Shown here piece by piece: positions 12,101 through 22,559 of a DNA stretch of 60,000 bases; the first letter of the stretch is position 1, and the number at the start of each line of letters is the position of its first letter. The notes below the pieces were generated by a model. That model ran no database searches. It worked only from the letters and a program-made list of their open reading frames with translations, and was not told where the DNA came from. The position numbers were made by a program, and so were the translations under genes. The stretch covers positions 12,836,001 through 12,896,000 of the forward strand of contig OU612073.1 of the NCBI GenBank assembly GCA_914767715.1. Direction: 5' to 3'. Source of the stretch: Membranipora membranacea. Taxonomy: Eukaryota > Bryozoa > Gymnolaemata > Cheilostomatida > Membraniporidae.

Positions 12101-15100
12101 GACTCTAGATCATGGGTGGGCAACCCTTTTTTTGAAGAAGACAGCATTTTATGCAGAATCAACAGAAAAGGCCACAACATATTTTTCCGGCACAAACTTG
12201 TAACACGAGGTATAATTTCGCACTGTGCATTTTATACAAACTAAAGCAGATTTATGTGTCAATAAAAATGTTATTGTTATGTTGCAATAAGCATCAGATT
12301 TTTCAACTGCATCAGTTTAGCTTTATCTTGTTTATCTAATCTACTGAATTTTTGTGTCTGGGAAACGGTTGTGTACGTGGCTGTTTCCCAGTGTTTCAAG
12401 CAGTAGGGCAAAGGGCAGGATGAGCGCTCAAGAAGTGCAGTAAATATTTGCATACTTGTCAAGGAACTTGTCATCTGGAACGTTTCAGGCAAAATGCTGA
12501 CGCACTTGTAACAATGTCAAATTTTTGATAGAACAACTTTTCCATTCTTGCTCAAAATGACAGCTTTGCAAAACAGTTTGTAGTTTATTATCCAAAGGTG
12601 AAAGAATCGATAAAATTGCTTTTCTCTCACAATATTACGACAATTTCTTCACTGTTTGGGGTATTTATTCAAATGGAAGCGCGTGAAAAAGTTGTTGGCA
12701 CCAGTACATTCATGATGCTTTTGTGTAGAATGGCTTGGGAATTTCCTTTTTTTTCTACATTTAAGTAACTTAGCGCATGGTTGATACAGAATGCCAATAT
12801 TTTGATATCCCAACAATGAATTGAGCTTGTACAGGGTAATGCATACTTGGACATCCACATGACATTTAAAACTTGAATTTGTGATTTTCACAGACATAAG
12901 GCCACAATTAGGCTGAAAAAGATTACCCATTAGGCCGCCCTGACAAAAAGGCCGCAGGTTGCCCACAGCTGGTCTAGATGAATTTACATACCTGGTATTT
13001 TCTTGTTACAGACTCATGGTAAATCTTTATACTGGTATTCCCACAACACCTACCATACAGAGCTTTGTAATGTTCTTTTCTTGCTATGTTTACGCAGATT
13101 GTTACAATGATTCCTAAATTTCCTCAATGGTTTTTGTAACTAACCATTGAATGCTTGCTTTTTGCTTATTTTGTGAAGCTTAGTACACTCTTTGGTGAGT
13201 ATAAATAACTGCTTAGTCATCCAAGGTTTCTTGATAGTAGGACGCTGATGCTTTATGGCACTAATTTTGTTGTTGGCATTATCAATGCATGAGCTTAGTT
13301 TTCCAATGAAAGTTGGTGTCAGATATTTCTGTAACCATTTTTTTATCGTATTATTTCTTATAATAACACATTAATTTGTTTTAGTTGCATTCATCCGTAA
13401 GGAATTGCTGATATGAAATGACAAAATCTAAGGTGCACATTTTTATGTTCGGATTTGTATTTTTTAACAATCATGAGATAATATAAAATACTTATTTTGG
13501 TTTCACAAATTCTGGTTGGGGATCAAAAAAGGCTTTAACTCAACTTGCTATTGTCTTTTGAAGCTAAGTCCAAATAGTTTTCTGGATTCAAATCAATGTT
13601 GATGTCACCAACAATAAGTCAATTCAAGGGGAGCTAAATCTTCCAAAAAGCCGCCAAAGAGCCCAAAGGTGCCGGTAGACAGCGAGCGCAGCGCACACAA
13701 GTTCTTTGCTGTGTAGCAGCTTAGATGCTTGTGCTATCTGAATGATTATTGTTAGATTTTCCATAGTAAATAGGACGTAATTTTGTGTCCTGCGCATTTC
13801 ACGCAGTCCATTACAGGTGGAAGGCAACTTTGGGGTTTATCATAATCAAACCAGTAAATTTTTGTGTTGAACATAAAAAATTCTCAACATTCTTTTTAAA
13901 TGGAATCAAAAGAAGTTTCATCGCATAACTATTTAAGAGTAACAAAAGCTTTGCATAGTAACACCACATTTTGACAAAACGGCTCTGTAAACTGGCTTTC
14001 ATACCCTCGAGTAGGAAAACAAATTTTGTTGAATGTGTATATGGTCGGAAGAGATGTTAAAAACTTATCGATACCCATCATTATTTACACTAAATTTACA
14101 ACATGAAATTCAAGTTGTGAACGTCCTGTGAGTCACAAACCCCTATAAAATGACTTTGCTGAATACTATGGCCATGGCCTAACCGTGAAAGTTCTTTTTG
14201 GGTGAACAGATTTTTTCCTTCCTGTTAGTTGTAACTGTAACTTTTTATACAACCAATAAATACAGAGTTAACCTGCTCTATGTTCAATCATTGTAGTCTT
14301 ATCAATGTCATTAGTAAGCATGAGTCTCTAGGGCAGCGATGAGTCAAGACTTGGCTTTAAAAAAAAAGTTGGTAATAATCCAAAGTTATTGTCATATTAT
14401 TCTAGAGAATAGTTGGGAAATATTTGTTTCAAGTCACTAGCTCTCAGTTTGTGGATCCCAACAAACCCCAGATATCATTGAAATTGAACGAAGAAACTTT
14501 ATGACTTGCGCAGTGAAGGGGACGGCTCTAAGCAGCTGAGCCACCTCCTACTCTCAACAAGCAACTCGCAGCTGTAATACAACTAACACAAAAAAAATAC
14601 ATTGTGGCTTGATCTCCTTTGGTTACATATTTTGGCATTATGGCAATGGTATTTTAGGAAATGGTATGTTGTCCCAAATGGTATTATGTCCAATCTGGCT
14701 TTATATACACTGGTATTTTGACACAACTGGCGTTTTGTACAACTGGTATTTTGGCATTGGTATATTGTGCAGTGGTGTTATGGCCTACGGCATTATGGCC
14801 ATGGCATTATGGCAATGGCATTATGTCACTGGCATTTTGTCCCAATGGCATTTTGGCCATGGCATTTTGACACAGAATCGTTTTGTAGCTCTCAAGTCAC
14901 TATAAGTTTAATCTTTCTTTACAGAGGTATATGAATCGGTTACCACAGTATGTTCTGGAGAACAGTATGAGGTTGGATGTGGGCTCGCTGATGGTACTAG
15001 TGTAATGAATGTGGAAAAAGTCTACTTTGTAATGAATATTTTGGAGGATGCCACGACATGCACCGAAGGGATATGTGACTTTGATATGGGTGGAGGTGAG

Positions 15101-16796
15101 CACTTCTTTTCTTCAATTCAAATTTGTCAAACTGATGCAAAATTCGTTATGTGCATCATTATTAATAAATCAGTATCAATGATTCGGATTAATAGTAAAT
15201 TACCATAGTAAGCAGTAATACAAGCTTAGAAAAGATCTGCAATTCAGAGACAGACAATCCATAACAACCTAGCCATAGTTATGAGGAGCGGAAATAAACT
15301 CCTCTTCTTATTGATTGATTGATTGATTGCTCGTATTGATGGTCAGCGCCACATCAAAACACTTTTCTTTTTAATATTGCAGAATATAACTTCACAGAGG
15401 CATGGACAAATCCAAATCTAGTTAATATATACAGACAGATAGAAGCAGATTGTCAAGGTAAAAGCTCATGCACTGGACGTGTGCCGTTAGCTGGTCAGCT
15501 CTCTGCTCAGCTGCCAGAAGGATCAGCCGAAGGAATATGTGGATGGGAAGAAGTGGAATATGTCGCCAAACTTGTCATAACAACAGAATGTGTCGGTGAG
15601 TTTGGTGAACATCCTCTTGAGTGACAGAGGAATCAGCCTGTTAACGGATTGACCATTTGGGAAAACTAGTAAATGTTATAATTATAACAGATTATATCCT
15701 AAACTCTAACGATATACCAAATCTTTTAATCAAAATTTTCCCTAAACAAGATTGTCTGCTCTTGGTTGATAAGAAGACAACTCAACTTACATAAGTAATG
15801 TCACTAGACAATCATATTATAGATGTATCATATACCGGATGCAGCTTTTGATTATATAGTGTTGTGACTCTTTAATGTAGAGCTGAGGCAGAACATGCTG
15901 TTTTCATCAATGCCGATGGGGAGCCGAATTGATGTCCACATCATATTTCCAAGCTGCATAACCGGCCTTCCTATTATTGACAAAACAGAATGCCCCTTAA
16001 ATTACTGGCTTTTGGCTTTTGTTTTACTCAAATACAAACAAACTGGATCTACAGCGTAGAATTCCTTACTCATTTCATATGTACGCATGGTCAATCGAAG
16101 CAATCGTGTGTGCAAGCCACAAATACTGGTCCATTTGATAGCAACACACATTTTTTCCGCCTTTTGATGGTCTAAAGTTAATTCTCATAGCCTGAGCTTG
16201 ACCTTACAAAAACTGGTATGATAATTGGTATGATGATTTTAAACAGTTCATGATGAGAGAATGTTTTATAAAAATTCACATCAACAGCTATTTTTAATTC
16301 ATAGAGATTGCTTACATTTCATGATAATTCATCGATTTGCAAAAATGAAATCAAATCACCTTTTTCACCTTTGAGTTATTCACATTCAGCAGCTTTTTAA
16401 TGGTAATTGATATGTAGATATTCAGGTTTGTCATTGATTATATCACGTTACTACCGGCTCATCGATGCTTGTGGTTTTCTTCAAACAGATGTAGCTACTG
16501 AGACTGATACAACAGTTCAACCACTGCCTACAGATCCACCTACTATGATCCCCACTGAGGCGCCTGCCCCAATAACAACCAAGGGACCTCTGCTTACCAA
16601 TCAACCAACTCCTGTGGTTGCCGTGCCAACAACGTCTGAAAGTACTACCACTACCAATCAACCAACTCCGATGGTTACCATTCCAACCACATCTGATAGT
16701 ACAAGCTCTAGCAGTCAAAGGCAGTCAGACAAAATGGCCATAGGATTTTTTGTTTTATTTCTTTGTTTTCATGGATGTAACTTCAGGTTTTTATAA
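9134..16796 (+). CDS. Secreted SUEL-type lectin with Thr/Pro stalk and probable GPI anchor
   Basis: Exons 9134-9212, 14925-15095, 15383-15595 and 16489-16796 join in phase to 256 residues. Residues 1-24 are a signal peptide (start MESYRV, then a VVIVLSLI core). Residues about 30-155 look like a galactose/rhamnose-binding (SUEL) lectin domain: an early CSGEQYEVGCG strand, then CQGKSSCTGRV, and a closing CGWEEVEYVAKLVITTEC that matches the family's final YLEVxYxC strand. The early AN.GR motif is not clear. The last exon encodes a Thr/Pro/Ser-rich mucin-like stalk with two NQPTP..V repeats, ending in a hydrophobic tail (MAIGFFVLFLCF) typical of a GPI signal. The likely role is extracellular sugar binding at the cell surface; the ligand is not known. 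The 5.7-kb first intron is mostly transposon. Confidence 0.75.
9710..10057. mobile_element. TA-flanked TIR element with tRNA-like core, copy 1
   Basis: A 348-bp unit beginning CCCTATAGGAGTTTA and ending in its near-perfect inverse, with TA on both sides (9708-9709 and 10058-10059). This fits a Tc1/mariner-style MITE. The middle holds a tRNA-like sequence on the minus strand. A second copy of the whole unit lies at 58808-59136. It sits in intron 1 of the SUEL-lectin gene. Confidence 0.8.
9826..9905 (-). repeat. tRNA-like segment inside TIR element copy 1
   Basis: On the minus strand: A-box-like GGCGTAGTGGTCTAGG, an anticodon-like TCTGT-CTTGCAA-TCAGA arm (anticodon TGC, one mismatch), and a perfect T arm CTGGG-TTCGAAT-CCCAG containing a B box. 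The D arm and acceptor pair poorly, so this is tRNA-derived rather than a functional tRNA-Ala. Confidence 0.65.
10824..14880. mobile_element. 4.06-kb foldback-type element with tandem-repeat arms
   Basis: Inverted arms at 10824-11243 and 14453-14880 are highly similar. The outer 250 bp of each consists of degenerate 10-12-bp repeats of the type AATGCCATNGCCAT. Inside these, each arm carries a GGAGATCAAGCCAC block, a tRNA-like stretch and a CTGGGGTTTGTTGGG block. Identical 8-bp direct repeats TTTTGTAG flank the unit (10816-10823 and 14881-14888), a plausible target duplication. No transposase ORF survives between the arms. Long arms built of tandem repeats recall FB/Galileo foldback elements; an 8-bp duplication also fits hAT or P-like elements. 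The right end is only 44 bp from the exon 2 splice acceptor. Confidence 0.75.
12111..12971. mobile_element. hAT-type non-autonomous element nested in the foldback element
   Basis: The left end CATGGGTGGGCAACCC and right end GGTTGCCCACAGCTG are inverted matches of the hAT-style CAGNGGTGGGCAACC terminus. Flanks CTCTAGAT (12103-12110) and GTCTAGAT (12972-12979) agree at 7 of 8 bases, fitting an 8-bp hAT target duplication. The 861-bp interior has only short ORFs on the minus strand and no recognisable transposase domain. Confidence 0.75.
15730..16445. repeat. Dispersed repeat in SUEL-lectin intron 3
   Basis: Blocks such as AGAAGACAACTC, AAGCTGCATAACC, ACAGAATG and CATTTCATATG occur in the same order at about 37905-38290. 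An old interspersed repeat covers most of this intron. No ends were identified. Confidence 0.55.
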
Positions 16797-16799
16797 AAA

Positions 16800-18180
16800 A
16801 GAGAGCCAGTATACTTCTATGTTTTGAGGGTTTACTATAAGAAGGATATATGATTCAGTGCTAATAGTTAAACAGGTGCTATTCAATTTATCTGACCGAA
16901 ATCAAAGTTGTTCCTGGAGCCCAATCTATGCTGTTGAGCGAAAGACTCCTGCACCATGTCAGTTCTAATTGAGATCAAGCTTGGTCCAGGGTGCCTGCAT
17001 TTAGTGTTGCTCCCCCTCTACTGATAATCTGGTTGAGTGGGAGCAACCGGAATGAAGGCAAACAGGTTCAAACTTAGTCCTAAGTTTACCAAGAGTGTCA
17101 TTAAGGCTGAGTGACAGTAAAATGAGAACGGTAATAGACTACAGTAAAACAATTACACACTTACACAGCTGACAAATACTCAAAGGTTTGGTTGCTCTAA
17201 CGGAATTACCACTACCATCTGAAGAGAGACAGCCAATAAACGCTAATCTTAAAATATCTACCTAATGCGGTTCTAATGATGAATTCACTGATAAATGTGC
17301 CATAATGTTCACCCTCTTTATTACGTATAAAAAGTACATGAGAATGTTCACTCTCTTAAATTGCATTTGTAATTTATCTGGTCACTGGTCATCACAGACT
17401 CGCCAGGATGTCATATTGCTGACCTAGTCATACAGACAGTCCCTTTATATAAGTTCCATAGATCATTGCTTTTCTTGACCCCTTTCCTTTCGTCTGCCTA
17501 CCTTTTTGCTCTCTGTTTTTATACAATATTTATGTGCCATGCCCTGCTATTGTCTATGATATTCTCATGCTATCGTTATTTGCTATAGGCTACGGTATGT
17601 TCCATAGTACTGAACTAAATCCTGAAAAATAATATCAATAATCTTCATTTACTTGAATAGCTTATCCGATCAGAATTCTTTCTTGAATGAAGGTTATTTC
17701 CATCATAATTGATATTGTTAAACCAAAGATAATTTCCTATTCAAAAGAGAGGGACAGAATCATTATAGGCTATTCCATTTGATAAATAAAAGAAGTCTTT
17801 CTTACTTATAATGCGAAAGTTTATATTATTATTATTATTATATTACATTATATATTATATTATATAAATAGAGGAATTTTAACCTAATTGCAACCCCTTC
17901 ACTGTCAGTATCATTTCCTCTATATACTCTCACACTGGTATCAAAAATCTGGACTAGACTTCTCATGATGATGTGGGCACCCAGGTGTGCACTGACCTGC
18001 CTGCAAACACAGAGCAACCTGGCGCAGATTTTGCGACGGTTTTTCGGGATGTGGCGTGTAATAAGACCGTCTGACATTTTTCAATCATCTAAATTCTAAA
18101 AACCCTAGAACTGGAAGAATACGATAGCTTTCAAGCTCAAGGGTCCCTCATCTTCTTATGTCATTTTAATTTCCTTTTCA
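16800..18180. other. Intergenic region between the two lectin genes
   Basis: Presumably includes the SUEL-lectin 3' UTR; AATAAA occurs at 17235-17240. A TTA microsatellite lies at about 17824-17842. No further exon seen. Confidence 0.4.
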
Positions 18181-18187
18181 ACCCTTT

Positions 18188-18226
18188 CCAATCAGATTTC
18201 ATTGTCAGTAGTTGAGTAGTATAAAC
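18188..18226 (+). promoter_or_regulatory. CCAAT box and TATA-like element of the C-type lectin gene
   Basis: CCAAT at 18188-18192 and TATAAAC at 18220-18226 lie about 150 bp before the start codon at 18372. Their order and spacing suit a TATA promoter with a short 5' UTR. Confidence 0.4.
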
Positions 18227-18371
18227 TCTCTTTTTTTTGTCATACTGTCTCACTGGACGCGAAGTCCTAGACAGGAGTTGTCACCAATAGAAGGATTTTG
18301 ACTGAAGCTCCACAGGGTCTGCTGATTTTCTTGAGCTGCCACCACAAAAATATTCTTCAAACGGCATAGAC

Positions 18372-20227
18372 ATGAAGCTCTTATCATGCCTTACTGTTGT
18401 ATTCATTGGCATACTTCATGTTCATGCGAAAATACAGGTGAGTACTTATTGTCAATTTGTGTTCATTGGCTTAAGGTGAATAACTGATTTATTAAAAGTC
18501 ACAAGTCAAAAGTAATGAGATTTCAGGATTTCAGGATTTCAGGACTTCAGGATACTGATGATTATATTTGGTAGATTTTTTTTCTTTCTTATAATGCAAA
18601 AGATTATGGGGAAAAAATATTAAAACTATTGAATTTATTAAAATATTAGAAATATATAAAATAACAAAAATATTAAAAAACTAAAAAATTGAAAATAAAT
18701 AAAAAGATTATTTTTTTCACTTCTGGAGTGATTACCAGTTTCCATTTTCACAGCTGTGATTAAAATAGAAGCCTGACATAGGGTGTTAACAATAGTTCTA
18801 AGTTTAGCTTATTTGGTTTAGCAGTTTGGAGTAGCAAAAAAATCACCTTTTTTTTGTACCAAAAACCTTTTTTTACTATTTAAAGATATTTACATCAGTT
18901 GTGGAGAAGGGGCTTTGTGTTGGAACTGAGGATGTTTTTAAAAATACAGGAGACTCAGCGTCCCTTATAGCCTGTGGCACTCAGTGTATGTCAGACCCTA
19001 AATGCTCAGCTGCCACTTACTACCAAGCACCTGCTAAACTGTGTCAGATATCGACCAGTCACACACTACACCCATGTGGCCATCTGGGTACACGCGGAGG
19101 AACCATCTCAAAACTACATCACAATATAACAAGTGAGTTTCATATGATGGTTGATTACTACAGTAGCATCTTGTATAAAAGTATCTCAATTTTGAAAATA
19201 TAGTGTTTTTATCCCCCTATAAAAAAAGTTAAATAATAAAAAATAAAAAATAACAAATTAAATAATATAAAAATTATTTAAATAGAATACAAAAGTTATT
19301 ATCCCCCTAGTGCACAAAGCAAACTTTGGTTGGCGATATCATACGGCCTAATCGTTGATTTTGTCTGTTTTGAAAGCGTGCTGTGGAGAAACTTACAGCG
19401 ACGAGGCAACTGGGGTGTACTACGACTTTTCTGTAGCTCCTGTTTCATGGCAGACAGCGAATGACAGTTGTGTCTCCAGCGGGGGTAATTTAGCAATCTT
19501 CCCTACTGCTGAAAAATTTGATGAATTCCTAAAAATACGCTTCAGTAATATATCCGACATCAATGGTGAGTATGTGTATCTTGTTCTCTGGTAAAATGTT
19601 AAAGAGATTATAAAAAAATCAGAAACAACTGAAAAACGTTGAAGAATTTAATCATTGTTAATAATGATGTCATTAGATTTGTTCATCAAATGTGAAAAAT
19701 ATAGCCGATCAATTGCTGTGCCCTATCTGGTGTTTTGGTCTGAGAACCATGGATCCGAAACAACCATAAATAAACCAGAGAACTTTTTTTGTTCAAATAG
19801 GATTTACATGTTTTCTGATTTAAACGCATCTCATATTCTATATATCCTATAAAAGATAGCGTTTGTGTGATTTAGAGTGATTTTGTCAAACTATTTTGAT
19901 TCCAGAGATGTCCAAATTATTTGTTTGAGAATGAATCATAGGACAGTTTCAAATGCATCTTATACTTTCTTTGGAAAATGTCCAGTAAGGAACAATAAGG
20001 TCTGGATAGGACTGTATGACAGTACTGGGTTACATGATTGGAAATGGATAGATGGCAGTGACAATCCGAAAGATCACATGAATTGGCACGGTACATACCA
20101 ACCAGACCATCCTTATGTTGATAACCAGGGAACTATCCGCTATTGTGGGTTATCTACCAAAGAGAATGCTGATGGTAAATGGGCAGATAGAGAGTGCTGT
20201 AGAGATAATTACTTTGTGTGTGAATAG
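18372..20227 (+). CDS. Secreted PAN/apple plus C-type lectin (QPD) protein
   Basis: Exons 18372-18437, 18886-19132, 19377-19565 and 19986-20227 join in phase to 247 residues. Residues 1-20 are a signal peptide (MKLLSCLTVVFIGILHVHA). Residues about 23-100 form a cysteine-rich PAN/apple-like module (GLCVGTEDVF, then C.TQCMSDPKCSAATY and LCQIS). The rest is a C-type lectin domain: CCGETYSDE, the helix WQTANDSCVSSGGNLAIF, VWIGL, WKWIDGS, a QPD tripeptide at the sugar/calcium site, and a terminal WADRECCRDNYFVCE. QPD normally indicates galactose-type specificity; the usual WND is WAD, which may weaken the calcium site. Likely an extracellular lectin of mucosa, immunity or body fluid. The first two introns carry short simple repeats. 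Confidence 0.85.
18523..18555. repeat. AGGATTTC short tandem repeat
   Basis: About four copies of an 8-9-bp unit (AGGATTTC / AGGACTTC) in intron 1 of the C-type lectin gene. Confidence 0.6.
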
Positions 20228-20447
20228 GCTTGTTAGACACCAAACAATGCTCCCCTTTCTTCTGACGGGTGTTTTAATACATCAGCACCATTTTATTGGA
20301 AGCCATATGGCCTAATTGTCGTGATAATATTAGATAGTTTTAAATAGCGGGAAATACTCAGTGGTTCCCATGCACATGTTCACAAAATTGATTTAATATG
20401 TATTTTCCTGGTAGCGTTGTTGTATTGACCATCAGTAAAAGTTGAAT

Positions 20448-20453
20448 AATAAA
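20448..20453 (+). promoter_or_regulatory. Poly(A) signal of the C-type lectin gene
   Basis: AATAAA about 220 bp after the stop codon at 20227, before the convergent minus-strand gene. Confidence 0.5.
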
Positions 20454-20866
20454 TGTCGTTGTTATTATTACAATAACATTTTCAAGTCTATAATTATTTG
20501 TGATAAAATAGTTGTTATAACTGATCTTGGATTGTGTTGTCATTAGTATATCTGTTTCTGACTCAAATGATTTTTGCATGTAGCGGAATAAGCATAATGA
20601 TTTAGGAAGTCATACCAAGAGTTAATTTTGCCATGAAGATGTTTCAGCGCGAATAAATTGTTGTGTCTACCCAAACTTACACTTGAAGGGATCATACTAA
20701 TTGGTCTGTCAGTGATTCATCGAAAACTACAATATAATTAAAAATATAATACAATAAAATATGCGACACCAAAATAAATCAAATCAAATAGATTGATAAA
20801 CCTGTAGCACAGAGATATTGATATTTTTTATCCATAGACTTAATATACTCTAGTGAGTCTATGATT

Positions 20867-22420
20867 TCAACTATAAAATGCTTGCAGCTTTATCTTAAGA
20901 GTTGTTTTCACATGTCTACATACTAGTCGCTCACCATGTTGATCCCTTGTCCTGTCGGTAAAGGCATCATCAAGAATATTATTAGATCCTCCGGAGGATG
21001 ACCAGGGTGCCCATGATGTTTCCCCGCTGTCTGTCCACAAGATAAAATTCAAGGTAGAAACAAATTTTACAAGTGACTTAACTTATCTAGAGAGGTTTCT
21101 CAAAACATACACATAAATGGTCGTAAGACTTCAAAATTGAAATAAAATACAGTTCCAGTCGCAATATTCACTAGTAGTATATTACATTGTATTATTAATG
21201 GATCGATCAATTTAAATTTCCTCATTAATATAGATCTAAATCATTATCATCTAATTGAATGCAACTGCTAATGATAGATACAGGTTTTAGACTAAGTTTC
21301 TAAAAAGAAGCAGTGGATGTATATGCTGTGAAGCCAAAATGTGTATAAATGGACTGCTAATGCATCTACTTACAAAATTGCCAATAAAAATGTATATATG
21401 AGCCTCTTTGCTTGAAAATGGGTAAAATTTGAATGGCCTGGTGGTTGAGTTTCTTCATCTCAGCATGGGAAAATGACTTTTTAATTTTGTGTATTTGCTA
21501 AGTCAAAAAAATTAGCTCCCAGTTTCAAGGAAAAATATTTGTTTGAATGATGATGTCTCATTTATCCAATAATATCCAATAACACCCTATTATGCCCAAT
21601 AATAGCCAATAATACCCAATAATACCAAATAATATCCATTAACTTCCATTAATAACCCTCACCTTGACAATCGTTCGGACATTCGACAAAGACCGCATGG
21701 TTACAGACACAGACCTTGTAGTCAAACAGAGTTCCAGGTCCACATTGTTGTGTTATTCCATTGTGGGTAAAAGATTTACAGCCGTCAGCGGACTGAGCTA
21801 TGTAGGTATTACCATTCTGATGGCACTCACAGGCTAAATGAAAGAAAAAATACTTTGGTGAAATGCCGAAAATCATGATAAACGACAGGCTGAGGAAAAA
21901 ATGAAAGGGAAAGTACCACCTTTTGAATTTTGGTTTTGCTGAATTGTTTTATACTAAGGTGAATTAATCATTTATTAAATGGTCTTGGGAACACAAAATT
22001 TGGCCTCAAACTGTGCTGGGCACAGTAGTTATGATTCCTTGGATGCCCTTGAGGTAAACATGAAAATAAATTTTTGCCAAACTTATTTGAAATATTATCA
22101 GCATTCCTAAAGCCCTTGATGGTTCTGCTGCACATGATCATCTATATTAAATTGTGAATTGTATCTCTCGCGTGAAAGACCCGTGCCTTACCCATTGAGC
22201 TACGGTTGCTCCCTACAACTATTATGTGACTATAAATATGAATTATTCAATAATCCCTGATTCTAAAGGGTAAGATTGAAGAGCAGGTACAAACTTGCAA
22301 TACTGTGAATCTTAATATAATCAATATATTCCACATTTTATACTTACAAGAACTTTCAGCAGTTACTGTCAATATTACAGCTAGCAAGACCAGGAAACCT
22401 CTCATTTTTACTTCAGCCAT
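20867..22420 (-). CDS. Small secreted protein with CBM14/peritrophin-like chitin-binding domain
   Basis: Minus-strand exons 22348-22420, 21663-21833 and 20867-21030 join in phase to about 135 residues. ATG at 22418-22420 opens a signal peptide (MRGFLVLLAVILTVTA core; an internal Met at 22405 is an alternative start). Residues about 25-80 hold a compact cysteine domain: CECHQNG, CKSF, QQCGPGTLFDYK, VCVCN and ECPNDC. The C-x-F, C-G-P-G-T-L-F-D, C-x-C order resembles the chitin-binding type-2 (CBM14/peritrophin-A) family. The third exon is Ser/Gly/Trp-rich and unassigned. It either ends at the stop at 20867 or is spliced again at a good GTGAGC donor near 20938, so the C-terminus is uncertain. 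The gene converges with the C-type lectin gene. Possible roles are mucus or cuticle-like matrix binding, by inference. Confidence 0.6.
21555..21655. repeat. Degenerate CCAATAATA tandem repeat
   Basis: Around nine copies of a 10-12-bp unit (CCAATAATA with variants) end immediately downstream of the exon 2 donor of the minus-strand gene. Confidence 0.75.
22165..22215 (-). repeat. tRNA-like fragment (SINE or tRNA pseudogene)
   Basis: The minus strand reads GGGAGCAACCGTAGCTCAAT then GGGTAAGGC, with a good A-box-like GTAGCTCAATGGG. No B box follows, so it is a truncated tRNA-derived sequence. It lies in intron 1 of the CBM14-like gene. Confidence 0.4.
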
Positions 22421-22534
22421 CTCATTTAAAAGTCAAACATAAATCATGCAATAGAATATATTCCACACGATTTTTCAAAATAACTCAATACCGACTAAGG
22501 ATACAATTCGGATGAGCATAGGTATATTGCTCTT

Positions 22535-22541
22535 TTTTATA
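22535..22541 (-). promoter_or_regulatory. TATA box of the CBM14-like gene
   Basis: TATAAAA on the minus strand about 115 bp upstream of the start at 22420. Confidence 0.45.
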
Positions 22542-22559
22542 GCGAACATCATCTCACAT

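Noticed and set aside
12649-12966. 105-residue minus-strand frame as a gene
   Set aside because: It lies entirely within a hAT-type MITE, reaches into its terminal repeat, and shows no domain.
21555-21655. CRISPR-like array of short repeats
   Set aside because: Units are 10-12 bp, contiguous and degenerate with no spacers, in an animal gene intron; a simple tandem repeat.
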